DNA of 64,000 nt from Mycobacterium sp. IS-836. Lineage in GTDB: Bacteria; Actinomycetota; Actinomycetes; Mycobacteriales; Mycobacteriaceae. The first letter of the stretch is position 1, and each line of letters begins with the position of its first letter. The stretch is from assembly GCF_001954275.1 (NCBI RefSeq), contig NZ_MBEU01000087.1, positions 1 to 64,000 of the forward strand, given 5' to 3'. Of this stretch, positions 10,993 to 20,220 are shown in pieces. The notes under the pieces are model-generated. The model was not told where the DNA came from. It did no database searches and saw only the letters and a list, made by a program, of their open reading frames with translations. Both the position numbers and the translations under genes were made by a program.

Positions 10993-11256
10993 CTAGCCGA
11001 GGTATCCCTCGACCTGGCCGGGTGGACGAACGGCCGCTTCCTTTGGGTCGCCACCCGTCTCGCGCAGCGCCCGGCGCTGCCGCAGCAGGTCCCAGCACTG
11101 GTCGAGTTCGATCTCCACCTGGCGCAGGCGTTCGTGCTCCTCAGACTCGGTGATGTCCCGGCGCTGCAGCTGCGCGCGCAGGGCTTTCTCCTCGGCGACC
11201 AGCTCGCGGATGTGCGCCAAGGCGTCGCTGTCGGTTGGTGTGTTGCCATCGGCCAT
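10993..11256 (-). CDS. DUF2630 family small protein, Rv0898c orthologue
   Basis: This 87-residue charged, helical protein has a long predicted coiled-coil centre (about residues 12-68) and belongs to DUF2630. The function is unknown. It precedes the FAD oxidoreductase on the same strand, as in M. tuberculosis. The ompA operon (Rv0899-0901), which follows it there, is missing here, so prrB lies just 40 bases upstream. Confidence 0.85.
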   Translation of the reverse strand: MADGNTPTDSDALAHIRELVAEEKALRAQLQRRDITESEEHERLRQVEIELDQCWDLLRQRRALRETGGDPKEAAVRPPGQVEGYLG

Positions 11257-11297
11257 CGTCCTAGTGTGCCCGAGACCGGCGGCGCGTGACGGCGACG

Positions 11298-12638
11298 CTA
11301 GCTCGGACCGGGCAGGCGCAGCACCAGCCGCGCGCCGCCCAGCGGGCTGTCTTCCAGCGATGCCGTTCCGCCGTGCAGGTGCGCCTGCTGTGCCACCAAC
11401 GCCAGCCCCAAGCCCGAGCCCGAGTGTGAGGCCGTCGACCCGCGGGAGAATCGCTCGAACACCACCTCGCGCTCGCCTTCGGGCACCCCGGTGCCGTTGT
11501 CGTCGACGGCGATCTCCACTCCGGCCCGCGAGCTGACCGCGGACAGCTGGACCTTGGTGGCGCCGCCATGCTTGACGGCGTTCGCGATCGCGTTGTCGAC
11601 CGCGAGGCGCAACCCTGCCGGCAATCCCACGATGATGCAGGTTGGCGACGGCACCAGCGAGACGTCGACGGTGGGGTAGATCCGTGTCGCGTCGTGGGCG
11701 GCGCGGTCGAGCAGGTCGGTGATGTCGACCGGTACGTGATCGTCGGACGTCGACAGTTCGCCCTGGGCCAACCGCTCCAGGGCGCTCAGGGTGGCCTCGA
11801 TGCGCGACTGGGTGCGGATGACGTCGTTGAGCACCTCTTTGCGTTGGTCGTCGGGCAGATCCAGGGTCGACAGCACCTCGAGGTTGGTGCGCATCGCGGT
11901 CAGCGGGGTCCGGAGCTCATGGGAGGAGACCGCGGCGAAGTCGCGCGCCGAAGCCAGCGCCTCTTTGGTCCGGTTCTGCTCGTTCCAGATGCGTTGCAGC
12001 ATTCCCCGCATCGCCTCGGCGATTTCGACCGCTTCGCTGGCGCCGTGCACTTCGACTCGCGGCGCCTCGTCTCCCGCGTCGATCGACCGGGTCTGCTGGG
12101 CGAGCTGCTTGAACGGGCGCACCGCGAAAGCGGCTAGCAGCCAAGCGAATACGGCCGCGGCGCCGATGGCGAAGCCACAGATCAGCATCACCCGTCGATG
12201 CAAATTGTTGGTCTCGGCGAGGGTGGCGTCGTAGGTGGCGCCGACGGCGAGCGAGGTCGGCCCCGGCCCGGGAATCTCCACCGTCCGCACCCGGTAGCGC
12301 ACCCCGTTGATGTAGGTGTCGGCGTAGCCGTCGTCCAGCTTGGGCAGCGTGACATCGGAATTCGACTTGATCAGGTTGCCGCTGCGGATCGTCATGATGG
12401 CGTCACGGTCGTTGGGCGAGCGGGGGATTTCACCAAGACCGCGGGGCAGGAACGGGATCGCGAAGCCCGCGGCCTCGTCCAGACGGCGATCCAGCCGCTC
12501 CTTGCGGTCGTTGGTGATGCCGACCCAGACCACGGCGCCGACGATGAGCACCGGAATCGCCGCCCCGATGGCCGTCGCGACCACCACCCGGGTCCGCAGC
12601 GACGGCGTACGAGCAACGATTCGCGACAGGATGTTCAT
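11298..12638 (-). CDS. prrB: Sensor histidine kinase PrrB
   Basis: The 446-residue kinase has two membrane segments (about 17-41 and 149-172), an extracytoplasmic sensor between them, a HAMP region, the phospho-acceptor motif SSHELRTPLT with H240, and HATPase motifs near the end (DNAIANAVKHGG, DNGTGVPEG, GSGLGLALV). It phosphorylates PrrA. It follows prrA on the same strand with 17 bases between. The PrrAB system is conserved throughout mycobacteria. Confidence 0.95.
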   Translation of the reverse strand: MNILSRIVARTPSLRTRVVVATAIGAAIPVLIVGAVVWVGITNDRKERLDRRLDEAAGFAIPFLPRGLGEIPRSPNDRDAIMTIRSGNLIKSNSDVTLPKLDDGYADTYINGVRYRVRTVEIPGPGPTSLAVGATYDATLAETNNLHRRVMLICGFAIGAAAVFAWLLAAFAVRPFKQLAQQTRSIDAGDEAPRVEVHGASEAVEIAEAMRGMLQRIWNEQNRTKEALASARDFAAVSSHELRTPLTAMRTNLEVLSTLDLPDDQRKEVLNDVIRTQSRIEATLSALERLAQGELSTSDDHVPVDITDLLDRAAHDATRIYPTVDVSLVPSPTCIIVGLPAGLRLAVDNAIANAVKHGGATKVQLSAVSSRAGVEIAVDDNGTGVPEGEREVVFERFSRGSTASHSGSGLGLALVAQQAHLHGGTASLEDSPLGGARLVLRLPGPS

Positions 12639-12655
12639 GGCCTGCTTCGATCCGG

Positions 12656-13366
12656 TTACTGCATGCGCAGCACGAACCCGACTCCTCGAACGGTGTGCAG
12701 CAGCCGGGGCCCGCCGTTGGCCTCGAGCTTGCGGCGCAGGTAGCCGATGAACACGTCGACGACGTTGGTGTCGGCCGCGAAGTCATACCCCCACACCAGC
12801 TCCAGCAGCTGCGCGCGTGACAGGACCGCGGTCTTGTGCTCGGCCAGCACCGCCAGCAGGTCGAACTCCCGCTTGGTCAGGTCCACGTCGACGCCGTTGA
12901 CCCGGGCCCGCCGGCCCGGGATGTCCACCTCCAGCGGCCCGACCGTGATGGTTTCCGAGGACGACGTCGCGGTGGCGCCGCGGCGGCGCAGCAGCGCCTT
13001 CACCCGGGCCACCAGTTCGGCCAGCACGAAGGGTTTGACCAGGTAATCGTCGGCGCCGGCCTCCAGCCCGGCCACCCGGTCGTCGACCGAGCTGCGGGCG
13101 GACAGCACACAGACGGGCACGTCGTTATCCATGGCGCGCAATGCCGTGACGACGCTGACGCCGTCCAGCACGGGCATGTTGATGTCGAGGACGATCGCGT
13201 CGGGCCGGGTCTCGGTCGCGCTGCGCAACGCCTCGGCCCCGTCGACCGCGGTCGATACCTCGAATCCGGAGAGTCGCAGTCCGCGTTCGAGCGAGGCGAG
13301 CACGTCGGAGTCGTCGTCGACGACCAAGACGCGAGGTGAGCTCACACCGGTGTCCATGTCGCCCAT
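12656..13366 (-). CDS. prrA: Response regulator PrrA
   Basis: The 236-residue OmpR-family regulator has a receiver domain with acidic pocket DDDS (17-20), phospho-acceptor D61 in VLDINMPVLDG and the K of DDYLVKPF. A winged-helix DNA-binding domain from about 135 ends in LLHTVRGVGFVLR. I chose the ATG at 13366 because the protein then equals the M. tuberculosis length and the upstream residues in frame look non-coding. Confidence 0.96.
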   Translation of the reverse strand: MGDMDTGVSSPRVLVVDDDSDVLASLERGLRLSGFEVSTAVDGAEALRSATETRPDAIVLDINMPVLDGVSVVTALRAMDNDVPVCVLSARSSVDDRVAGLEAGADDYLVKPFVLAELVARVKALLRRRGATATSSSETITVGPLEVDIPGRRARVNGVDVDLTKREFDLLAVLAEHKTAVLSRAQLLELVWGYDFAADTNVVDVFIGYLRRKLEANGGPRLLHTVRGVGFVLRMQ

Positions 13367-13409
13367 TTTGCCGGATTGTTCCCTATCGCGGTGGGAGGCG
13401 CGACTCTGC

Positions 13410-14549
13410 TCACCGGCGGTCGAGGCCGCTGAGCTGAACCGCAATCTGCCGGCGCACCGCGGGAACTCCCGCGGCCAGGCGCATGGCCGAGTTGCGGACC
13501 GGGCGCACCGGGCGCGGCAGGGTCGCCATCTTGGTCAGGCGTCCGGTCAGTTTCAGAACCTGCGCGGCATATCCGCGCTGCACGGTGGCGTAGGTGTCCA
13601 AGGCGGTGTCCGAGCCGCCCCCCACGACCTCGGAGAGCGCGCGGGCAAGCGAAATCGCGTCGAGGATACCGAGATTCATGCCCTGGCCGCCGGCGGGGCT
13701 GTGCACGTGGGCGGCGTCACCGGCCAGCAGTAGTCGCCCGGCCCGGTAACTGTCGGCGACACGGTGGTGGATGTGGAACCGCGTTCCCCACAAGAGCTCG
13801 GTGACGACCGACTCACCGGGTCCGAACCCGCGGCTGTCAAGCAGCGCCTGCACGAACTCTGCCGAGGGCGCCTTCGGGGCGTCCGCGGCCGGCGCGACGA
13901 TGCGGAAGATGTCGCCGGGCAACGGCGCCAGCACGGTCAGGCCTTCGTTGGCGTAGAACAGGATCACCTCGTCGCGGGGTGCGGCACCGGCCAGCCGCAC
14001 GTCGGCGAGTGTGAACGATTCGGCGAATTCGCTTCCGGCAAAGCCGATCCCGGCCTGCTCACGAACCACGCTCTTCATACCGTCGGCACCGACGACATAG
14101 CGGGCTCGAATGGTCTCGCCGTCGTCGAAGGTGGCCGTGACGCCGTCCGCGTCCTGGGCCACGCGGCGCAGCGTCTTGGGTCGGATCACCTGACCGCCGA
14201 GTTCGTGCAGCCGCTCCAGCAGGAGCTGTTCGGTGTCGGCCTGGGAGAGCATCAGGCTGTACGGATATTTCGTCGGCAGGTCGCTGAAGTCGATCGGGAC
14301 GAGTACGTGCCGGCCCTCGCGCATGGTGAACCGCGGCGCGATCAGTCCCGCGTCGACCAGCCGCCGGGAGACGTCGATGTCTTCGAGCACTTCCAGCGTG
14401 CGGGCGTTCACCACGGCCGCACGGGTGGTGTTCTGGCCCTCGGCCAGCGCGTCCACCAGGACGGTGCGGACCCCGTGGGTGATCAGGGAAGCGGCGGCGG
14501 CGAGGCCGGTGGGACCTGCGCCAACGACGAGAACGTCGGTGTCGTGCAT
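13410..14549 (-). CDS. FAD-dependent aromatic-ring monooxygenase
   Basis: The 379-residue protein is a PheA/TfdB-type flavoprotein monooxygenase. It shows the FAD Rossmann motif GAGPTGLAAAASL (about 9-21), the DG motif VVGADGMKSVVREQ in the middle and the GD motif LLAGDAAHVHSPAGGQGMN. It probably hydroxylates or degrades a small aromatic compound or antibiotic. It is divergent from a TetR regulator, with shared operators between. The pair is absent from this spot in M. tuberculosis and is likely an insertion. Confidence 0.88.
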   Translation of the reverse strand: MHDTDVLVVGAGPTGLAAAASLITHGVRTVLVDALAEGQNTTRAAVVNARTLEVLEDIDVSRRLVDAGLIAPRFTMREGRHVLVPIDFSDLPTKYPYSLMLSQADTEQLLLERLHELGGQVIRPKTLRRVAQDADGVTATFDDGETIRARYVVGADGMKSVVREQAGIGFAGSEFAESFTLADVRLAGAAPRDEVILFYANEGLTVLAPLPGDIFRIVAPAADAPKAPSAEFVQALLDSRGFGPGESVVTELLWGTRFHIHHRVADSYRAGRLLLAGDAAHVHSPAGGQGMNLGILDAISLARALSEVVGGGSDTALDTYATVQRGYAAQVLKLTGRLTKMATLPRPVRPVRNSAMRLAAGVPAVRRQIAVQLSGLDRR

Positions 14550-14572
14550 GGCTGGCTCCTTTGCTGCGGATA

Positions 14573-14652
14573 AGTCAACGCTTGTTGGCATAACTCCATG
14601 CTGGCGCGTCTTGCGTGCTATGTCAACAGTTGTTGGCCTACAATTGTTGACA
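14573..14652. promoter_or_regulatory. Operator array between the monooxygenase and tetR
   Basis: The 16-base motif GTCAACNNTTGTTGGC occurs twice as a direct repeat (14573-14588 and 14622-14637). The second copy is also the left arm of a larger inverted repeat, TGTCAACAGTTG to CAATTGTTGACA (14621-14652), that touches the tetR start codon. The layout suits autoregulation by the adjacent TetR protein and repression of the monooxygenase until ligand binds. Confidence 0.7.
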
Positions 14653-15221
14653 TGAGGCGATCATCCGAAAAGACAAAAGCGGCGATCCTGGCGGCGGCCC
14701 GCGAAAGGTTCGGTGCGGCCGGTTTCCAGGCGGCGACGATCCGGGCGATCGCCGCCGATGCCGGCGTGGATCCGGCGATGGTGATGCGCTACTACGGGAG
14801 CAAGGACAAGTTGTTTGCCGCCGCGGCGGAGTTCGACCTCAGGTTTCCCGACTACGCAGCGACCGACCCGGCACAGGTCGGACGCTCGCTCGTCCGGCAC
14901 TTTCTCGAACGCTGGGAGGGCGACGAGGCGCTGGTGATCCTGCTGCGGTCCAGCGCCACCAACGGCGAAGCGGCGCAACGGATGCAGCGGATCTTCGAAA
15001 GCCAGGTGGAGCCGTTGGTTGCGGCCCTGGCGCCGGCGGCCGAACACGAAGTTCGCGCCGGGCTGATCGCTACGCAGATCATCGGTATGGCGTTCTGCCG
15101 CTTTGTGCTACGGCTCCCGCCCGTCGTCGAGATGACGCGCGACGAGATTGTCGAGTGGCTCGGCCCGACGATACAGCGCTATTTCGGCCTGCCCTCCGAG
15201 GACGCCGTCGCCGAGACATAA
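14652..15221 (+). CDS. TetR-family transcriptional regulator
   Basis: The 189-residue protein has a TetR helix-turn-helix at about residues 8-54, including AARERFGAAGFQAATIRAIA and MRYYGSKDKLF, and a ligand-binding carboxy domain. The ATG at 14652 is preferred because it begins the conserved HTH and lies exactly at the end of the operator array, implying a short leader. It is divergent from the flavin monooxygenase that it probably represses. Confidence 0.9.
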   Translation: MRRSSEKTKAAILAAARERFGAAGFQAATIRAIAADAGVDPAMVMRYYGSKDKLFAAAAEFDLRFPDYAATDPAQVGRSLVRHFLERWEGDEALVILLRSSATNGEAAQRMQRIFESQVEPLVAALAPAAEHEVRAGLIATQIIGMAFCRFVLRLPPVVEMTRDEIVEWLGPTIQRYFGLPSEDAVAET

Positions 15222-15248
15222 ACCGTTGCGACGTGTCGCGGGTTGGGC

Positions 15249-16721
15249 TCAAGGCAATCCGATGCGGCGGTAACGTTGCAACCGCGCGGCCAGGCGCTCG
15301 GCATCGGCAATTCCACGCAGTGCGTGCAGTTCGGCAGCGATGGCGCGCGACAGTCGCTGGGAGAACTCAACGGGCTCGTCGGCGGCGTCGGGGTATTCCG
15401 GCACGATGACGTCGACGATGCCCGACCGCACCAGCTCGGCCGACCGAATGCCTTGGGCCGCAGCGAGTTCGGGCGCATGCGCGGTGTCGCGGAATACGAT
15501 GGCGCTGGCTCCCTCCGGCGGGAGCGGCGCCAGCCAGCCGTGCAGCGCGGCCAGCACCCGGTCGGCGGGCACCATCGCGAGCGCGGGGCCGCCGCTGCCC
15601 TGGCCCAGCAGTACCGACACCGTCGGGGTCTCCAGCGTCACGAGCTCGGCCAGGCACTGGGCGATCTGGCCGGCCAGCCCGCCCTGCTCGGCGTCGGCCG
15701 ACAACGCCGGGCCGGCGGTGTCGATCACCAAGACCAGCGGCCGGCGCAATTCGGCGGCCAGCGCCATGCCGCGCCGGGCCTCTCGCAGCGACGCGGGCCC
15801 GACCAGCCCGCCGGTGACCCGCTGCTGGCCGAGCACGACCGCGGGCTGACCGCAAAACCGGGCCAACGCCAGCAGCGTCGTCGCCGCCTCGCCCTGACCA
15901 GTGCCGGAGAGCAGCACCCGGTCGGTCGTTCCGTGTCTCAGCAAGTGGCCGACGCCCGGCCGGTCGGGTCGCCGCGATGCGACCACCGACTCCCACGCCG
16001 GCACGTCGGGGATCGGATCGGCCGGCTGCGGCGAAACGGGCGGCTCGGGCGCATCGGCGATCACCGTCAGCGCGCGATCGACCATGCGCCGCAGCCCATC
16101 CAGCGGCACGACGCCGTCGATCACCCCGTGTCGCTGCAGGTTCTCCGCGGTCTGAATCCCAGCCGGGAACGGCTCGCCGTAGAGCAGCTGGTACACCCTC
16201 GGCCCGAGGAAGCCGATCATGGCGCCCGGCTCGGCGACCGTGACATGGCCCAGCGAACCCCACGAGGCAAAGACCCCGCCGGTAGTGGGATGGCGCAGGT
16301 AGACCAGGTAGGGCAGGCCCGCCTGTTTGTGCAGCCGGACGGCCGCCGCGATCTTCACCATCTGCAGAAATGCGACGGTGCCCTCCTGCATGCGGGTCCC
16401 ACCGGAGCTCGGCGAGGCCAACAGCGGCAGCCGCTCGGCGGTCGCCCGCTCCACCGCGGCGGTGATCCGCTCCGCTGCCGCCACGCCGATCGAGCCGGCG
16501 AGGAAGCCGAACTCGCAAACGACCACCGCCACCCGGCGCCCGTGCACGCGCCCCTCGCCGGTCAGCACCGATTCGTCCAGGCCGGTGGCGGAGCGGGCGC
16601 CGGCAAGCTCTCGCGCGTACGAGTCGGTCACCGGCACGGCCAGCGGCTCTCGATCCCAGCTGACGAAGGAGCCCTCGTCCAGGACCGCGTCGCGCAGCTC
16701 TTCGGTCGTGATACGACTCAC
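15249..16721 (-). CDS. accD3: Acyl-CoA carboxylase carboxyltransferase AccD3
   Basis: The 490-residue protein carries both carboxyltransferase subdomains. The first includes SSGGTRMQEGTVAFLQM and GSLGHVTVAEPGAMIGFLGP, the second GSGGPALAMVPADRVLA. It matches Rv0904c, a putative acetyl-CoA carboxylase carboxyltransferase of fatty acid synthesis. The zinc-finger domain of bacterial AccD is absent, as in the mycobacterial family. It is divergent from echA6. Confidence 0.92.
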   Translation of the reverse strand: MSRITTEELRDAVLDEGSFVSWDREPLAVPVTDSYARELAGARSATGLDESVLTGEGRVHGRRVAVVVCEFGFLAGSIGVAAAERITAAVERATAERLPLLASPSSGGTRMQEGTVAFLQMVKIAAAVRLHKQAGLPYLVYLRHPTTGGVFASWGSLGHVTVAEPGAMIGFLGPRVYQLLYGEPFPAGIQTAENLQRHGVIDGVVPLDGLRRMVDRALTVIADAPEPPVSPQPADPIPDVPAWESVVASRRPDRPGVGHLLRHGTTDRVLLSGTGQGEAATTLLALARFCGQPAVVLGQQRVTGGLVGPASLREARRGMALAAELRRPLVLVIDTAGPALSADAEQGGLAGQIAQCLAELVTLETPTVSVLLGQGSGGPALAMVPADRVLAALHGWLAPLPPEGASAIVFRDTAHAPELAAAQGIRSAELVRSGIVDVIVPEYPDAADEPVEFSQRLSRAIAAELHALRGIADAERLAARLQRYRRIGLP

Positions 16722-16728
16722 GCGACGA

Positions 16729-16752
16729 GGCTATATACAAAGCGGCTATATA
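16729..16752. promoter_or_regulatory. Repeat GGCTATATA in the accD3-echA6 divergent promoter
   Basis: GGCTATATA occurs at 16729-16737 and again at 16744-16752, 15 bases apart, in a 42-base divergent spacer. The TATATA cores resemble -10 boxes for each direction. The second lies only 12 bases from the echA6 ATG, so leaderless or near-leaderless transcription is plausible. The repeats could equally be a regulator site. Confidence 0.45.
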
Positions 16753-16763
16753 GGCTGGGCCCC

Positions 16764-17495
16764 ATGATCGGTGTCACACAGGCCGAAGCCGTCATGACGA
16801 TTGAGCTGCAGCGCCCCGAGCGTCGCAATGCCCTGAACTCCCAGCTCGTCGAGGAGCTGCGGGAGGCCGTGTTGAAGGCGGCGGCGGGGTCAATCCGCGC
16901 GATTGTCCTGACCGGTCAGGGCACGGCCTTCTGCGCCGGCGCGGACCTCAGCGGCGACGCGTTCGCCGCCGACTACCCCGACCGGCTCATCGAGCTGCAC
17001 AAGGTATTGGACGCCGCCCCGATCCCGGTGATCGGCGCTATCAATGGGCCCGCCATCGGTGCCGGCCTGCAGCTAGCCATGCAATGTGACCTCCGGGTCG
17101 TCGCGCCGGATGCCTTTTTTCAGTTTCCGACGTCGAAATACGGTCTCGCCCTTGATAACTGGAGCATCCGCCGGCTTGCATCGCTCGTCGGCCACGGCCG
17201 GGCCCGAGCGATGCTGCTAGCCGCCGAGAAGCTGACCGCCGAGACGGCGCTGCAGACCGGGATGGCCAACCGCATCGGCAACCTCGAAGACGCCCAGGCC
17301 TGGGCCGCCGAGATCGCCGGCCTGGCTCCCTTGGCGATCCAGCACGCCAAGCGGGTGCTCAACGACGACGGCTCCATCGAGGAGGCGTGGCCGGAGCACA
17401 AGGAACTGTTCGACAAGGCCTGGGCAAGCCAGGACGTCATCGAGGCGCAGATCGCCCGCGTGGAGAAGCGACCGCCGAAGTTCCAGGGAGCCTGA
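16764..17495 (+). CDS. echA6: Enoyl-CoA hydratase/isomerase homologue EchA6
   Basis: The 243-residue crotonase-fold protein has the oxyanion segments FCAGADLSGD (about 64) and PAIGAGLQLAMQCDLRV (about 96). It corresponds to Rv0905. M. tuberculosis EchA6 binds fatty acyl-CoA and feeds FAS-II for mycolic acid synthesis, and is reported to lack hydratase activity. The length is identical to the M. tuberculosis protein. It starts a plus-strand run continuing to ctpE. Confidence 0.94.
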   Translation: MIGVTQAEAVMTIELQRPERRNALNSQLVEELREAVLKAAAGSIRAIVLTGQGTAFCAGADLSGDAFAADYPDRLIELHKVLDAAPIPVIGAINGPAIGAGLQLAMQCDLRVVAPDAFFQFPTSKYGLALDNWSIRRLASLVGHGRARAMLLAAEKLTAETALQTGMANRIGNLEDAQAWAAEIAGLAPLAIQHAKRVLNDDGSIEEAWPEHKELFDKAWASQDVIEAQIARVEKRPPKFQGA

Positions 17496-17500
17496 CCGTC

Positions 17501-18616
17501 ATGGTCCGTGCAGCGCTACGACTGGCCGCCGGCACGGCCACACTGGCGGCTGGCGGTTGGGCCCTGCGCGCCCTGCACGGCGCACCGGCGGCGCTGGGCG
17601 CCCATCCGGCCTCGATCCGTGCGGTGGTGCAGCGGTCGCCGAACTATCGCGACGGCGTCTTCGTAAACATCGACCCGGCCACGATCAATATGGATCGCGA
17701 GCAGCTGGGGATGATCGCGTGGGAGTTCGTGGGGGGACGCAACAGGAGCCGCCCGGCGGCGCCGATCCCGCTGGCCGCGCCGCGACTCTTCGAAGGCGAC
17801 CCCGGCCCGCTCGCGGTCAGCTGGCTCGGCCACTCCACGGCGTTGCTGGAGATCGACGGTTACCGGGTGCTCACCGATCCGGTATGGAGCGACCGATGCT
17901 CCCCGTCCGACGTGGTCGGCCCGCAGCGACTGCATCCACCGCCGATAGCACTCGAAGCGTTGCCCGCCCTCGATGCCATCGTCATCAGCCATGACCACTA
18001 CGACCACCTCGACATCGACACCGTGCTGGCGCTGGCCCGGACACAGCGGGCCCCGTTCTTCGTCCCCCTCGGCGTCGGCGCCCACCTGCGCTCGTGGGGC
18101 ATACCCGAGCACCGCATCGTCGAACTCGACTGGAACGAGAGCAGGAAGGTCGACGAGCTGACCCTGATTTGCATGCCGGCGCGCCACTTTTCGGGGCGGT
18201 TCATGGACCGCAACACCACGCTGTGGGCGTCGTGGGGCATCATCGGCCCGAGCCATCGCGCCTATTTCGGCGGCGACACCGGCTACACGAAGAGCTTCGC
18301 GCAGATCGGCGCCGACCACGGACCGTTCGACCTGACCCTGCTGCCCATCGGGGCCTACAACCCGGCGTGGCCGGACATCCACATGAACCCCGAGGAAGCG
18401 GTCCGCGCTCATCTCGATGTGACGGTGTCCGGGTCGGGACTGCTGGTCCCGATCCACTGGGGCACCTTCCGGCTGGCCCCGCACCCGTGGGCCGAACCCG
18501 TCGAACGCCTGCTCGCGGCCGCCGAAGCCGCCGATGTCAAGGTGGCCGTCCCCGCGCCGGGGCAGCGCATCGATCCGTCCGGGCTCACCCGATTCAACCC
18601 GTGGTGGCGGCTCTGA
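17501..18616 (+). CDS. Metallo-beta-lactamase-fold hydrolase, Rv0906 orthologue
   Basis: The 371-residue protein has an amino-terminal hydrophobic segment and the MBL metal motif SHDHYDHLD (H164, H166, D168, H169). GHSTALLE lies before it and further ligands in MPARHFSGR, GGDTGY and PIHWGTF. It belongs to the NAPE-PLD/UlaG-like group, and Rv0906 is reported as an outer-envelope MBL protein. The start at 17501 lies 5 bases after the echA6 stop, so co-transcription is likely. Confidence 0.9.
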   Translation: MVRAALRLAAGTATLAAGGWALRALHGAPAALGAHPASIRAVVQRSPNYRDGVFVNIDPATINMDREQLGMIAWEFVGGRNRSRPAAPIPLAAPRLFEGDPGPLAVSWLGHSTALLEIDGYRVLTDPVWSDRCSPSDVVGPQRLHPPPIALEALPALDAIVISHDHYDHLDIDTVLALARTQRAPFFVPLGVGAHLRSWGIPEHRIVELDWNESRKVDELTLICMPARHFSGRFMDRNTTLWASWGIIGPSHRAYFGGDTGYTKSFAQIGADHGPFDLTLLPIGAYNPAWPDIHMNPEEAVRAHLDVTVSGSGLLVPIHWGTFRLAPHPWAEPVERLLAAAEAADVKVAVPAPGQRIDPSGLTRFNPWWRL

Positions 18617-18648
18617 TCCGGTAGCCGCCGGGGCTAAAGTTTGCGGCC

Positions 18649-20220
18649 ATGACGAAACGCGCGGCAACGGCCGCTGTCGTGGTGGCCTTGCTGGCGCTGA
18701 CGGGATGTGGGCCCGCCCCGGCATCGAGCCCGCTGTCCGACGCGTCGCCCGATGAGTTTTCGGGCTTGGACATCCCCGCGGGCCGTATCGACGGCGCCGT
18801 CGCCAAGGTCGACGGCCTGGTGAACGACCTGATGAAGAACTCCGGTGTCCCGGGCATGGCAGTGGCGATCGTTCACAGTGGAAAGACGTTGTACGCCAAG
18901 GGATTCGGCGTAAAAGACGCAAGCAAGGGTGACGGCCGAGGCAACAAGGTCGACGCCGACACAGTCTTCCAGCTGGCGTCGATCTCCAAGTCGGTCGGAG
19001 CGACGGTAGTGGCGCATGAAGTGACGGACAACGTGATCGGCTGGGACACGCCCGTCGTCTCCAAGCTGCCGTGGTTCGAGCTGTCCGATCCCTACGTCAG
19101 TAGCCACGTGACCGTCGCCGACCTGTACTCGCATCGCTCCGGGCTGCCCGACCACGCCGGTGACCGGCTCGAGGATCTGGACTACGACCGCCGCCAGACC
19201 CTCGAGCGGCTGCGGTATCTGCCGCTGGAGCCCTTCCGAATCAGCTACGCCTACACCAACTTTGGGCTGACGGCCGCCGCCGAGGAGGTCGCGGCCGCCG
19301 CAGCCAAGCCGTGGGCGGACCTGTCCGACGAGGTGCTCTATCGCCCGCTGGGGATGGCATCGACGAGTTCGCGGTTCGCCGACTTCCTGGCCCGGCCCAA
19401 CCGCGCCGTCAACCACGTCAAAGTCGGCGACAAGTGGGAGCCGCGGTTTCAGCGGGATCCTGATCCGCAGTCTCCCGCCGCCGGGGTGAGTTCGTCGGTC
19501 AACGACATGGCCCGCTGGTTGACGATGTTGCTCGCCAACGGGACGTACAACGGGCAGCGGATCACCTCGCCGGAGGCGCTGCTGCCCGCCGTTACCCCGC
19601 AGGCCGTCTCGAGGCCCCCGACGACGCCGAAGTCGCGGGCGAGTTTCTACGGCCACGGGTTCGCGGTGTCGGTGAACTCGTCGGGCCGCACGACGTACAG
19701 CCATTCGGGCGCGTTCACCTTGGGGGAATCGACGAACTTCGTGGTGATGCCGTCCGAGGACCTCGCCATCATCGCCCTGACCAACGCCGCGCCATTCGGC
19801 GTGCCGGAGACGCTGACCGCGCAATTCATGGATCTGGTGCAGTACGGGCAGATTCGCGAAGACTGGGCGTCTGTGTACAAGAACGCGATCGCCCCGATCA
19901 ACAACCCTGAGGGTTCGCTGGTCGGCGAGAAACCCCCGGCCAACCCCGCACCGGCGAGGCCGCTGAGCGATTACGCGGGAACGTACAGCAATGACTACTG
20001 GGGCCCGGCGATCGTGAGCGAACGTGACGGCGCCCTGCAGTTGGAGCTCGGGCCGAAAAACCAGAAGTTCACCCTGACCCACTGGGACGGCGACACCTTC
20101 ACCTTCGCGCTGACGAACGAAAATGCCCCGCCCGGAACGGTTTCCAAGGCAACCTTCGCCGGAAACACGCTGAACCTCGAGTATTACGACGCAAACAAGC
20201 TGGGGACGTTTACCCGATGA
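18649..20220 (+). CDS. Serine beta-lactamase-like lipoprotein, Rv0907 orthologue
   Basis: The 523-residue protein has a lipoprotein signal with lipobox LTGC (C20), so it is probably anchored in the envelope. The beta-lactamase/transpeptidase-like domain has the nucleophile motif SISK (S111-K114), YTN in YAYTNFG and HSG in YSHSGAF. A carboxy-terminal lipocalin-like domain from about 440 is typical of class C-like esterases. The role is presumably in peptidoglycan or ester hydrolysis. Its stop overlaps the ctpE start. Confidence 0.9.
   Translation: MTKRAATAAVVVALLALTGCGPAPASSPLSDASPDEFSGLDIPAGRIDGAVAKVDGLVNDLMKNSGVPGMAVAIVHSGKTLYAKGFGVKDASKGDGRGNKVDADTVFQLASISKSVGATVVAHEVTDNVIGWDTPVVSKLPWFELSDPYVSSHVTVADLYSHRSGLPDHAGDRLEDLDYDRRQTLERLRYLPLEPFRISYAYTNFGLTAAAEEVAAAAAKPWADLSDEVLYRPLGMASTSSRFADFLARPNRAVNHVKVGDKWEPRFQRDPDPQSPAAGVSSSVNDMARWLTMLLANGTYNGQRITSPEALLPAVTPQAVSRPPTTPKSRASFYGHGFAVSVNSSGRTTYSHSGAFTLGESTNFVVMPSEDLAIIALTNAAPFGVPETLTAQFMDLVQYGQIREDWASVYKNAIAPINNPEGSLVGEKPPANPAPARPLSDYAGTYSNDYWGPAIVSERDGALQLELGPKNQKFTLTHWDGDTFTFALTNENAPPGTVSKATFAGNTLNLEYYDANKLGTFTR

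Noticed and set aside
15243..16763. 507-codon extension upstream of echA6 in frame
   Set aside because: It runs antisense to accD3 and has no conserved features. EchA6 starts at 16764 with the known length.
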